Positions 13,409-25,400 of a stretch of DNA of 64,000 nucleotides are shown here, in pieces. How positions within the stretch are numbered: the stretch's first letter is position 1; every line of letters begins with the position of its first letter. The notes below the pieces were generated by a model. That model was not told where the DNA came from and did no database searches. It saw only the letters and a program-made list of their open reading frames with translations. Source of the DNA: Apostichopus japonicus (taxonomy: Eukaryota; Echinodermata; Holothuroidea; Aspidochirotida; Stichopodidae); contig NC_092580.1 in NCBI RefSeq assembly GCF_037975245.1, forward strand, positions 10,941,501 to 11,005,500, in the 5' to 3' direction. The position numbers and the translations under genes are program-made.

Positions 13409-16400
13409 TTTTGATACAAAATAAAAACGTCGCAAGACAAAAAAAAAATTACCAGCCTTTTCTTAAATCCCAAATATTTCAGTGGACTCAAAGTTTGGCA
13501 AAAGTTTTTGACAAATTCTGGCAGCTTCGGGACAAAAATAACAAACAATCGAATCCCTTAAAGGCGACAAAGAGTTCAGCTGTCGCTGTAAGTTACGGCG
13601 TCGAAGAGGAATTTGAGAGATATTTCAGGCAGTGCGAGTAGATGACTGCCGAGATTTTCCCGATCTTAGCCATTTTGACGGACATATGATCATAGTTACT
13701 GGCGAGCCTGTTCCGAAATTGCAGAGTGAAATGGTGTAATGGTTTGATTCAGAACTCAACAACTCCCCCTCCCCACCCTCCCGAACACACACACACGCGC
13801 GCACGGAGACACACATAGACACGCACCACTGAAGAATAGGAACGATCTAATGTGGAACTATCTCTAGTGCCATACATACACGTAATGCCTCTGCAGAGGA
13901 CACAAAGAGAAGTGCGAATAAGTCAAAAGTAATACTAACACCAGTACGATACTGTTATTCCTGGCTGAATATAGATGTGAAAGATGAGAAAGAGATGGCT
14001 AGGGAGGCCTTCATGTTTCAACCTCAAGACAAACAAGAGGGCAATCCATCGAGTTGCAAATCTCATCTCCTTCCTGACTTTACTCTTAGCCTCCTAACTT
14101 TGCTAAAAAGTACAGCATTTGTTAACACAGTTATAGTTTGACCTCAATTGACCTTTGTCCTTGACCCTATACACCAAAATCTGCACTATTTTATACTTTG
14201 TCTCATCTTTCTCTACATTTCGTGTGGTTCAATGCCTATTTCCTACATGCTGACTTGCAGAAAATGGCTTAAAACAAATTTTGAGGGTCACATCTCTGAA
14301 GTGGGGTGAAGTGTAATAACCCATCTACCTAGACATTACACGTAGGGAAATGAAATAAGGTTCTGCACACCTGTTCTCGAGGAGGCGTATATACTGGGGT
14401 GCTTCGTTAGGAGAGAAACTGTTTTGCGACAGACGGTAAAGCAATGGAACGTAATTTAGTCATTATAGTTACTGCATCCATGAGAACTTTGAGCCATAGT
14501 GTGAACACTACACCCGTCCTTCGAGAACTTATTTCAGACCACCGCAGTGACCCTAAATACGAAAGTAATGTTATAGTGAAAGGAAGGATAAAATATTTAG
14601 TTTCTGAGAAATGCAAGGAGCGATATGTAGGTGAATCATGTTGGTATCCATGGTGACGAATGTCATGATGACGAAACCCATGGTGAAATCCGTAACCAAC
14701 AATTAGCCTGCTCGTATCAATTAGTTCTTTTTTCATCCCGATTTCTTCCTTATCATCGTCTCTTTATCGCATATCTTTAAATCACCAATGAGTACATTCA
14801 ACGTGAAGGGTTAGGAAGAGCTATCGAACATCTGGCATTATACATGCAAAATGTCAACTTCAATTATTTCACATTGGTCATTAAATAACAACCAGCTGGG
14901 TTAACTATGACTATTAAATGAAACAACCAAATAAGACTTGCAGAGAACTATCCCGTTTTATAAGCCATGCCGGTTATTGTTCGGGTTGGGGACTTTTGAT
15001 AGGCTGTTCGTTATCCATATTGCCATAACCCCCTAGCGGACTAGTAGTTGGAAAACGGCACAGTCTTAACAAATATAATCCAATACGTGGTTCTAAATTT
15101 TAATGTGATCTTAACGAGATCCGGTCGCTAACAGCAAAAAATCGTTGTATGCGCCATTCAGTATACCGTAGTAGTTTAATGTGTCGGGAAGTCAGTTTTA
15201 AGACCGCGGATCTTCACGAAACTAGGTCAAAACGGTCGAGTTTGAGTCGGGCCGTGACCAGTCGCAGGGCAGTGTGTATCCGGTTTATCTTGTCCTTATC
15301 TTCGTGCTAAATTGAAGAAATTAATTATGAAAATAATGGAGCTCACATGCATCCGTAGAAAATTACTTGAATTTCGCAAAAATATGTATTTCAAAGAAAT
15401 TTGTTGTTATAATATAGGTTACCTGTAGCAAAAATATGTCTTAATATAATTTATATTATAATATTGGTTACCTCGGTATACTTGTGTTAATTGATTTTTT
15501 CGTTTAGCTCATTTTAGACTTAAACTGTGACATTTTATTTTTCCTTATCGTACTTCCATGCCGATGAAAAGGAATAGATATATATACATATTCCATTTAC
15601 ATGTTCCCATTGGCGTACACACTCAATTGCTTAAACATTGTGATTTCTATAGCAATTCTCACTAGGTAAGAGCTACTCCTCACTGGATAGCCGACGAGTC
15701 AGCCCTTCATGATGTCTTCCGTTGTCTGTATCATGCAGAGTTTTGGCAATAAGAACCAACAGCTATCTTCAACAACAAACAAATTTCCCACGGTAACTTT
15801 GCTCTTTGTAGGTCTAGAGCGTTCTAAAACTTGCTCGGAAGTGACCCAATTTTCCTACCACATGTTCTTCAAGATACCAGCAACAAAGCACAAACCTATC
15901 CTATATTTGATAACATATCTAAATCAATGTTGTATTTTTTGGGGTGGCACTTGACCTGCGCGCGTGTATGAGGAAAAACAATTAGACGAATAACATCGAC
16001 TCAAATTGGGGTATACCACATGAAGAATAGTTTCAGCCTAGAGCCCCAAATCGCTCTGATTAGTTTTGTGCAAGCGCGCCCTCATTTAAAGGCGAAATTT
16101 TCTTCTTTCATATTATTAAATTAACGCCTTGTCAACTATGTTGGAAGTTCTGTATAACACTGATTACCCTTCAGTAATTGTTGTAATTTTTTGTTGGTTG
16201 AATAAATGTCATAAAGATGAGCCTTAAAACTATCTTTTGGTTTCCAACGGTTCATATTTAATGAACGAATTGGAAACTCCCGATGGACTTATTCAAAAGA
16301 GAAACTGTCAGTTGATCACTTTTATTTGAGCCCTCGATATTTACGGGTACTATCAGATATGCAACCCATTATCACCAACGGCTTCACCAAAACAATATGG

Positions 16401-16419
16401 TAACCGGGATGGGGATGGG
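13409..16419. other. Intergenic, no gene seen
   Basis: Mostly AT-rich single-copy sequence. No motif-bearing frame, RNA gene or element border was found. Confidence 0.5.
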
Positions 16420-17181
16420 CCGGCGCGGATCCAGGGGGGTCCAGGGGGTCCGGACCCCCTGCTCTTGGCCAAAAAAAAAGAGGAAAAAAAGGGGGAAAAA
16501 AAGAGAGAGAGATAAAAGAGAGAGAGAAAAAATAATTAAAGTAAACGCCAATTTTAAACATGTAGGACGTCAGAAGGACGGTTATCCTCACAAGTTAGCC
16601 AGGTGTGTCTTTTCCGTCAAATGAACTATAGTGTGCACGCGTGCTACACGTGCAAAAAATTCCTAAAAATCTCAATTTTCAGACCGAAAAGTTTCAAAAT
16701 TGAGGTGGTGTTCGAATTGTTTTCAGCGGTGAGGTGGCAGAGCGGTAGGCTCAGTGTATAGGATGCGCCGACGAATTCTTCATGAGAGTTCGTTTTCTGC
16801 GGTGAGAAGGCATAAAACTGTTCTCCGATCAACAATGGGCAAGGAACGTCTCACAGCTCTTGTTCTCATGAACACGTATTATAACACTCCTATCGACACT
16901 GACGAAGTGGTCCGAAAGTTCATTGAGAAACATCCACAGCGTTTGTTCTCTCCAATCTACCATGAATAGATCATCAAAAAAACTAGCTAACTCGTACTGA
17001 TGCAGATACATTTCGAGTGAGTTTTTGTAGGTGCTTTGAATGGCTAAATTGAAGGGGGTTCCCTGTTGTACTTAAATATCCAGGAATTTCACAATGGATA
17101 GAGGGAAACCCACTCCCCTTAGACCCTAGGATAACTGGAGGCCAAACCCCTCACCCTTCCAGAATCCTGGATCCGGCCCTG
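16420..17181 (+). mobile_element. Internally deleted hAT element keeping the transposase C-terminus
   Basis: The left end (CCGGCGCGGATCCAGG) and the inverse of the right end (CAGGGCCGGATCCAGG) are similar. Between them, about 16780-16969 encodes SFSAVRRHKTVLRSTMGKER, then LTALVLMNTYYNTPIDTDEV, with a stop at 16967. This is the hAT C-terminal dimerisation region (family pattern S-F-S-A-[LV]-R-R-x-K-T-x-L-R-S-T-M-x-x-E-R-L). The rest of the transposase is missing, so the element is dead. I found no target duplication at these ends. Confidence 0.72.
16754..16969 (+). pseudogene. hAT transposase C-terminal fragment
   Basis: Only the last ~65 codons of a hAT-family transposase remain, open and ending at TAG. 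The dimerisation motif is well kept (see the element entry). No catalytic D, D or E block is present upstream, where the sequence is the element's 5' terminal region instead. Confidence 0.72.
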
Positions 17182-17188
17182 CATCAAA

Positions 17189-17535
17189 CAGTGGTGACGG
17201 AACGGGAGGGGGATTGGTGGCTAAAGGTATTATGATTTTTGTATCATCTCAACTCATCTGATATGTATTACCATATTTCATAGATTGTTTTTTCTCATCA
17301 ATTGAGAAATTGCAGACATGAGATCCATATTTTCAGGCTAGGTACGTGCAGCTTAGAATACTCGGGAAGTGCCGTTTCCGGCCATCTGGGGGGGGGGGGG
17401 GTTTGTAAGGCCAAAAATTTTATGGTACGCTCCGCGCCAACCGATGGTGGCGCTCCGCTTAGATAGTCTTTCGATCAGGCGCGGCTGGACCAGTCAGACC
17501 CCCCCTGTCAAAAATCCTGCATCCGCCCCTGATGG
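17189..17535 (-). mobile_element. Degraded hAT element, core in reverse orientation
   Basis: It begins with a hAT-like end, CAGTGGTGACGGAACGGG (17189). On the minus strand, 17340-17470 matches the shared core of the 6219 and 6536 elements (GACTATCTAAGCGGAGCGCC and the GGAAACGGCACTTCCCGAG block). It ends near CGCCCCTG at about 17532. No target duplication was found, so the borders are approximate. Confidence 0.55.
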
Positions 17536-17736
17536 GTGGAGAGGGGAAATACCTTATTCCTATTTGTTTTAGACGTAATAGTTCATGGCTCACTATCAAT
17601 TGAAACAGTGTGTTGAATATCTTACAATTGTATTACCTATTCTTAGGAGATCAAGCAAAACAATGATCGCGACAGACGAAAATGAGAGCCAGTAGTTTGA
17701 TTGTAAGATCTGTACAGTCATACAAACCCCGAAAAT

Positions 17737-18045
17737 GCCTACCGCTCTGCCACCTCACCGCCGAAAACAATTCGAACACCACCTCAATTTTGAAACTTTT
17801 CGGTCTGAAAATTGAGATTTTTAGGCATTTTTTGCAAGTGTAGCACGCGTGCACACTATAGTTCATTTGACGGAAAAGACACACCTGGCTGACTTGTAAG
17901 GATAACCGCCCTTCTGACGTCCTACATGTTTAAAATTGGCGTTTAATTCAATTATTTTTTCTCTCTCTTTTTTTTTCTCTTTTTTTTTTTTGGTCAAGAA
18001 CAGGGGGTCCGGACCCCCTGGACCCCCCCCCTGGATCCGCGCCTG
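17737..18045 (-). mobile_element. Inverted copy of the hAT 5' terminal region
   Basis: On the minus strand this repeats 16420-16750 at high identity over about 310 bases: GGCGCGGATCCAGG, a purine-rich AAAAGAG tract, and a block ending GGTGGCAGAGCGGTAGGC. The two copies face each other across about 1 kb. Both stop matching at the same GGTAGGC. Confidence 0.8.
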
Positions 18046-18489
18046 CCCTGCCATATATCGCTGCACCACTAGTGCACACATGAAGGTAAAATCTGTTTTT
18101 ACCTCCATGGTGCACACAAGCCAATGTCAAACTTTGGTACTTGGATGACCTCACATATACATAGATTCGGGATGTATAACCTATTTACTGAACTTAATAT
18201 AAGAACAAACAAAACAGCTGAGAGTAATACGAGATTTCTTATATTCACTTCCGGTAGTTTAAATTAAACTTGGTGTCGGCTTTTTGAGTTAAGGGCACAT
18301 CTTCTATTTCTTTCTTTCGTTCTTAGCAAATCTCAAAAAGATATCCATTGATATATCTTATTTAAGAATAAATGCTAGTGAAGAATCTGAAAGGCATTCT
18401 AAGTTTGCTCGTTGGAAAATAAGTGTTCAGATTGAAACTACGGGTTATAAAGCCTACTTCGATTTCGAAGTTAAATGTTAAGGTCAATC
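18046..18489. other. Intergenic, between the hAT cluster and the RASSF promoter
   Basis: AT-rich; nothing recognised. Confidence 0.5.
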
Positions 18490-18846
18490 ACAAGATGGCT
18501 GTTCCTACCTAGGCCAGAGCCGTATATTTATATACGGCTCTGACCTAGACCAAGTACCAAGCTCGATATACTGTTATACGTATTAGCTCTACGGATGTTA
18601 GGCTATTCTCTACGTACGCGTAATGCTTACAGTACAATGTACAAATTCTGACATCGAAGAAGCAATAAGCCAAGAAGTGCTGCAGAAAACTGAAGATGTT
18701 CGGTTTTTAGTCTCGCTTTTGTAGAGTATATACATTGATGAGGACTGAGTCATTGTGTTTTACGAAATTCGTTGGGAATACTGCAGCTGCTGTGGGCGTG
18801 GAATATTGTGTTTTAGAGGAGTTTTGATCGATATATTTCTCTTGAA
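18490..18846 (+). promoter_or_regulatory. Upstream region of RASSF exon 1
   Basis: This is the likely 5' UTR and proximal promoter of the long RASSF isoform. It holds an 18-bp inverted repeat (18509-18548), a weak GTATATAC at about 18727, and an in-frame TAG at 18814. No strong TATA or CpG island is visible, so the start site is not located. Confidence 0.35.
18509..18548. repeat. 18-bp inverted repeat (hairpin) upstream of RASSF
   Basis: The left arm CTAGGCCAGAGCCGTATA and the right arm (reverse complement CTAGGTCAGAGCCGTATA) differ at one base, with a 4-base TTTA loop. It lies about 300 bases before the RASSF start codon. It could form a cruciform, a hairpin in RNA, or a paired binding site; it is too short for a usual microRNA precursor. 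Confidence 0.8.
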
Positions 18847-19495
18847 ATGAATGAACGCCGTGGCTCGCGCCGTGGAAGCGGTGCGGATGGTAGGCCTATT
18901 TCACAGAGACCTAACAGCGGATTATTCAACGTCATGTGGAATAAAATGGCCGAATACTTAGAAATGAGGACCTTTAATGATTGGTCTAGTGATTCTGAAG
19001 ATACGGATGATACCTCTACAGCAATGAATCACGGTATTAATAACGAACAGTCGTCGTCTGACGAAAGTTTGAATTCGAGTATGAAGAGTCGAAATGCTAT
19101 TGCTAACACTAACAGTAACACTCACAGTGTTGTTACTGTTAGTAAAACTGAGCATAGTAAAGTACTAAGCCATACCAGTTCCGCGAACGAAACTTACTAC
19201 TCAGAATCAGATTCAGGAATAGAATCCAAATCAGGTTCTACCTCAACATTTAACAGTTATACATCGTCTACAGTGTCGTCCACTTCTTCGTTTACTTCCT
19301 TTAGAGATGACGATTTTGACTTTATTGACACATTATCTTTCCAGGATTTTGATGATTATGAACAGGAATATAAGCAATCAGAACTTGGGGAGGGACACAG
19401 TTTCGTGCCAACTCGACTCTTTCATGTAGTCACATGGTGTGACAAATGTGGAGATATTATCTGGGGGTTTCACAAGCAGTGCTTGAGATGTAACA
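18847..19495 (+). CDS. RASSF1/5: RASSF coding exon 1 (long isoform N-terminus and first half of C1)
   Basis: This exon encodes residues 1-216 plus one base. It opens with an Arg/Gly/Ser stretch (MNERRGSRRGSG), continues through a long Ser/Thr/Asp/Glu-rich region, and ends in the first half of the C1 domain (TWCDKCGDIIWGF). The donor is GTAAGT at 19496, leaving phase 1. The reading frame runs only seven codons past the donor before a stop, which supports this splice site. Confidence 0.9.
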
Positions 19496-22400
19496 GTAAG
19501 TATTACCAAAGACTATAGCCTGTGTTATCCCTTTAAAATTTAAGCACCTTTTTAAACCTAATTTCTATATAAGTGACTAACTTGAGATCCTAGTTAGAAT
19601 CAGAATTTGCATCCAAAAACTATTTTTATTAAAGGCATCGAAGACTCGCCCCAAACCGGGTGCCGTGCTCTGAAAAAGTTATTTTTCCGTTGCTTGCAAG
19701 TGAAGTTTTTCTCTTGTCGCTACAAAATGCAGACAGTAATGAAACGTGATACCTTGTTATCTTTAGCTGGATCTGAGATGTCCATCACGTTATCTTTTGT
19801 ACAGTGCTGTGGGTATTGACCCCAGCTGTATGTGTTGACTGTACATTAGTGTCTAATTACCGACAGTAGCAAGCTGTGTGTGTATTTTCTGCGATCGATA
19901 GTGGTTTCTAACACTTCTGTTACACCTCATTCGAAACTAGGTCAGATTACCGGCATTAGTCGTTTCTTTTTGCGCGAGTCTTCACACCCTTTAAGCCCAA
20001 TAAATGTATTAATCACCTATAGGCTTTGGCGTAGTCAGATGTTTCAGTAAATATGAGCATAGGCTAAAGGATATGTTGGTCGTTAAGATAAAGCCCTTTT
20101 GAAATCCAATTTGTTAGTTACAAACTCTAGATCCTTGTTAGAATAAAATTTCCCCCCCCCCCCCTTCATCCCAATCCCTCCAAAACTATTGTAAATCAGC
20201 CAACAACATTTTTTCCCCATACAGTTTGTATAGGGTAAAAGAAGGTGAGAGTTTTGGGAGGATTTAGGCTTTGGATATGTTGTTCTTTCCCTGTGTCAAT
20301 TGTGGGTGCTAGTGAATGGAAAAGATCCCAAACTAATGCCATATCATTGAACATACAGTAAGCCTAGACTATGTACAATATTGATTTACTATTATTTTTC
20401 TGAATGTCTGTATGTAGAGTAACAAGAGGAGATAATTTTAACAATTTTGTAGAGCTCTGAATTACTGCACGATAAGTACCATGTGGGTGGATTTAGAGGG
20501 AAGCTGGTCACTTTGCCCAACAACCATTTCGACCAACCTTACCATTTTGCCCAACCTTGTTGGTCATTTCGCCCAACCATCATGGTCATTTTGCCCAACC
20601 TTGCTGGTTATTTCGACCAACATTGATTTAATATTATACTGTACTTCAATATAACAGACGGGTTTGGTCAATTTATTAAGGAAACGTTTGGGAACTGTTA
20701 ACGTTACGGGATACGAACCGGCTATAACTTCCATTGTATGCGTAATTAACCTCCTAAGGTAGTGTAATCCTTCCATTATAACCGAAATAACTGCTCAGAC
20801 TCCGATCGATATCGAACGGACATCACTTTATTTACCTACCAATAACATAACCCCAAATAAATCAAACTGAGCTAGTGAAATAGAAAAAGTGATATAATTC
20901 TTACTGAATATGAGTTACAAAATGGTTGGTCGAAATGACCAACAAGGTTGGGCGAAATGACCATGCTGGTTGGGCGAAATGACCATGCTGGATAGGCGAA
21001 ATGACCATGCTAGTTGGGCTAAATGGCAGTTGGGCGAAATAGTTGTTGGGCGAAGTGACCAAAAAGCGATTAAGAGCATTGTAATGCCATGTACGGGAGC
21101 TGTTTGATTTCAAATATGTAACCAGTCAGATTCACGACAAAACTTTAGTGACTTTAGTGTGCCGCTTTGTTGTATGCTGCCAACTGGCTACCCTACGTAC
21201 ATTGCTATACAAATGTACCACAGAATTTTCAACAGATGAAGCTGCGTCAGCTCCAGCTCTTGGTCCGTCCGCTCCCTTACTGCATTTTAATTTCTAATAT
21301 TGCTTACTATATAGCAAAGATTGTTTACTTGTGTTTGGTACATTATAAGATGTTTGAAGCAGAGAGCGTCGCATTACAATAACCATGTGGTAAGTATTTA
21401 GGTGTGTCATCATAGTACTGGCCAAGTGTGTACATGCGCTATGCACGAAGCAGTGTGTGGATGGGCAGAGTCTTTGCCCGTGGGGGTCAACCTGAACTCT
21501 GACTGGCCTTTGTTTATGAACGGACGTCACAGAAAATACCATAAATCTTGGTTCATAGTGGAACATACTGTAGATATTCATCTAGATACTGTATATGATT
21601 TATAAGATGAGTAAGTTCCTCAACATGAAACAAAATTAAGGCGACCAGTAAGAGTTTGGAATGTAAACGGGTAAATGTTTTTTGTTTTTATGTGAAATGC
21701 CAAATTACGTGGTTTTCTGTTCCCACCCACCCCCCCCCCCCCCGGTTGTTTCAGTGGCTTTTTTCCGTTGGTTTCTCAGAACATTAATCAGCCTTTTCTT
21801 AAAGTTTTTGGTTGTTCGCCAGGCAACCAGTAATTCACGATCTCTCAAGCTTTGGTTGCCCGGCAGCAGCCATTTTGCTCGTCTCGGACTCCCGGAAGGC
21901 CGCTTCATTTACACGCTGCATTGTAGCTCCCAGAATTGGGAATTAGCAAATGCCTTATTCTGTCTTTTATGCATACAGGTACAGTAATGTAGGTTGCCAT
22001 GATAGCATGGGTCTTAAGCATTTTCTGCTTCAAGTTGTCTAGATCTACTGTATGGTATGTACTGCATGGATCCTATCACAACCACCTACAGGTGATAGAT
22101 GTTTGTTGCTGAATACGTACTCATTCTGCTCTGACCAATATTGTTGGATTATTTGGTCTGGTGCCAAAACTTACAGTTTTGTCCAGGATCTCTAATAGGT
22201 TTGCTCTTGTTACTTCTCTGGTGCACATACTGTAGCTACTGTATGTTTTCTTTGGCCTGCCTGGCTTGGCTCGTACTTTCTTGTACTGTAGCTCTCCAAA
22301 TACAGTAAGTGTTGGATTGCAGTCAATGTTTTGGTCATTCTTTGAAGCCAGCCAGTTTCCTATGAATTAATCTACTGTACATGAATTCTTATTTCATCGC

Positions 22401-25400
22401 TTAGTGATCTCATTTTGTGTTCTTGCAAGGAGCTATCTATTGCTAACCACATGACCGCGACATAATTTATTCACAGGTGACATTTGTCAGGAACTCATTC
22501 TGGAACTTATCAATCACATTATGATGTGTGCAGTATATACAGTAGAATAGGCTTGTCATTATATGCAGGACATTCGGATGTACAAACTGTGAATTACAGG
22601 TACAGTATGTATTATAGACTTTGTAAGTGTGTGTACATGGGAGAGCAAAATCTGAAGTGTTATGTGATTGGTTCAGATATCTGACTACTTTTGGTTTCTA
22701 AACAATTTATAACAGATTAGTTCCTTGATATGTTATGCTATGATCCCCCTTCGCCCCCCCAAAAAAAAAAAAAAATTGTGAGTGCTATTAATATTTTAAT
22801 ATAGCATGTATAAATAGTTATTCTTTGTTTAAAAATGTTCACCTTTATGATATTTTTCATCAGAATGTACAGAACTATGATTGGCATGTAAAATCTTATA
22901 ACTAAACTTTGACAAACCGGCAGACCAGCCTACGATAAAATTTCAACACCGTTTGTCTCCCTGACAAATTTGTATGTTATACACTGCAAGTGGACTAGTT
23001 CATGACAGTTCAGCATGTAAAAAATGTCAGACATAATCAATCATGTAAGGTATACACACCAGTGGTAGAACATAGGATAAACTTTATAACTTAACATGCA
23101 TACAGTAGTATGTAAGGTCTATGTGAGTTCGACTATCTTGCTGGTTAAGTTGGCAACACTGTGTCAAAATTCTTGTATGCAGTTTGCTATTTCATGCTGG
23201 CATTCTCATATACAGTAATGTAAGGGAAAGGTATCACTAAGCCTGTTGAATTTTCTTTTCCTGGTTTGAAATTGAATAAATGTTTTTCAAGTATAAAACG
23301 CTTTGGAGGTTTGTCACTCTGGTTTTCCTCTTACATTGGTACTGTAAAGTCTCAAGGTGTGATGCAAGTAAGTGAAAGCGCTAAAGTCTGTCCTGTACCA
23401 ACTGTTACTTTGAAAATATAAAAGAGAAAGGAAAAGAAAGTCTTTCTCATTTCTTGAGTAGGATTGGGACTTCCGCTTTGGATTTGATGAGTCAGTCTTA
23501 CAAAACATGATGTTGCATTATACTGGATACTGTATATACAATGATTTTTCTAATGATATTTTGAAATACTTAAGTACATTGCATTTCAACATTTCTGTCT
23601 CAGAAAGGGTTTAAGTTTGTTTCAAAATAGTTTGATCATCAGGAGGGGAAGGCTTTTTGTATGTACAGTAGTTCAAACTTGACGTGACTTCCACAAGGCT
23701 GAATTCAGCAAATTGTTATTATAGTAATATCTGTCAATTAATCCTTATGTGATGAACTTTTTTTAGATTTTTAGATTTTTCAATTATTTATTCATTTTGG
23801 CTCAGTCAAGAGCGCACAGTCATCCAGGACGGCCTATGTGGCAAATGTCTGGTTATATTTGACTGCACATGGTGATAAAATAGTTTGCTAGCGACAGAGT
23901 GCTGCATCACTGTACAAGTGACATTTTTACTTTACATAGTTGATCCCGTTCATTATGTGATTTTTTCCACTCGTAGAGTAAGAAACTGTATTTACTCATC
24001 ACTATGACTAGTCAGCAGTGACAATTATTCCGAGAACCTCTCGTCATAGTACAAACATTGCAGGAACACTAAGAACCTAGACTACTGTCCCTGTGGTATA
24101 ATTGTTGCAGTACGCTCTCTGGTCCCCGATGTAGTCCTTAGGCTGGCTTGTTTTACAGGTTTTATACCAACAACACCAGCAGAGAACAGCAAACCTTACA
24201 TAAGTACTGCATGATGATAATAACTGCAACATGTTATAATATGGCTCAGCCGTGAGGCTGCAAACAGGATACAGTTACCTTTCCTTAGTTGTTAACCACA
24301 TGATATCCATTCTACATATATATCCTTACAATAAGAGGTTGTGATATTTCCTGCTGCAACAAGGGTTTTACTTTCATAAGACATCAAAAATACGATATAT
24401 TGAGGTCAAGCTGAAACAATCTCCATTGTTGTACTTTTGTTATATAGTCGGTCACCATGGTAACTTAATTGTTCTTAGCCACTGAATCTTGTGAATTTAA
24501 ATCTAAAAACATTTTAGATGTACAGCCTTCAAAATCCTTCAAGTGTCATTGTTCTCTTTATTATTGTGACAATGGAACAGTAGCTTTCTTTGTCTTTAAA
24601 GACTATAAAGTTGAACTAATTGCCAAGATAAATATAGAATTTAATGTGACTGTTTAGATTTTGCATAAATATTTGATATCACGTACAGTGTGTTCAGTAC
24701 TGTACACACTGTACAGCTACAGTATATTTGCAGCTTTTGTATCCCTTGGCCCTAGAAATATAGTTTACTTTATTGTACATTATTTCCGTTCGTTTTATGT
24801 GGTTACTATGATAATCTGGATTGTGGCTAATGCACAAGTTAATTAATTGGTTCTTAAAACCAAATCCGATTTTGTATAACTACATCCCACACATTTTAAT
24901 TTAATGTTGTTCTTTTCTCACTTCTTTTAAACCTTTAAAAGGTTTTGGTGGAACTATTCTAAAGTAACTTATAGTGTAATAGACCTTCAGTGTTTTCATG
25001 TCAAATATCTGTCCCACACCACTCAAGTTGGTGAACATTACACTGTACTGTATATCACAGCTTGGTCACAGCTTGGTCGCCTCATATTCCACAGCTGAAG
25101 GAAAAGAGAAGTTACCCTCCATAAGGCATGATCTACCTCATCCATTTGTAACACCACAATAGTGACAGGAAACATAAAATTAGGAATTAAAAATTCAAAA
25201 GGTTTGTGTATGAAATTAAACATTCATACTTTCCTAATTACATTAGAATTACGGGCATGATGGGTTTTTTTTATGATTTTTTTTATTCTCTTTTGACTGG
25301 ATTGAAAGCTCATACTGTAAACTTACTAATTGGGAAGTCATCCAATGATCTGGTGAACATTAATCGATCTACTTCATCATAATTAGTAGTACTGTAACAC

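Noticed and set aside
13216-13641. 141-codon open frame as a gene
   Set aside because: Half of it is minisatellite translation and the remainder has no recognised domain or splice partner.
14407-14736. 109-codon minus-strand frame
   Set aside because: His-rich low-information sequence, no domain, no splice context.
16733-16750. Pol III A box in GTGGCAGAGCGGTAGGC, suggesting a SINE
   Set aside because: No B box follows in either copy, and the surrounding sequence is a hAT element.
20505-21061. CRISPR-like array
   Set aside because: The units are directly abutting minisatellite repeats without spacers, in an animal genome.
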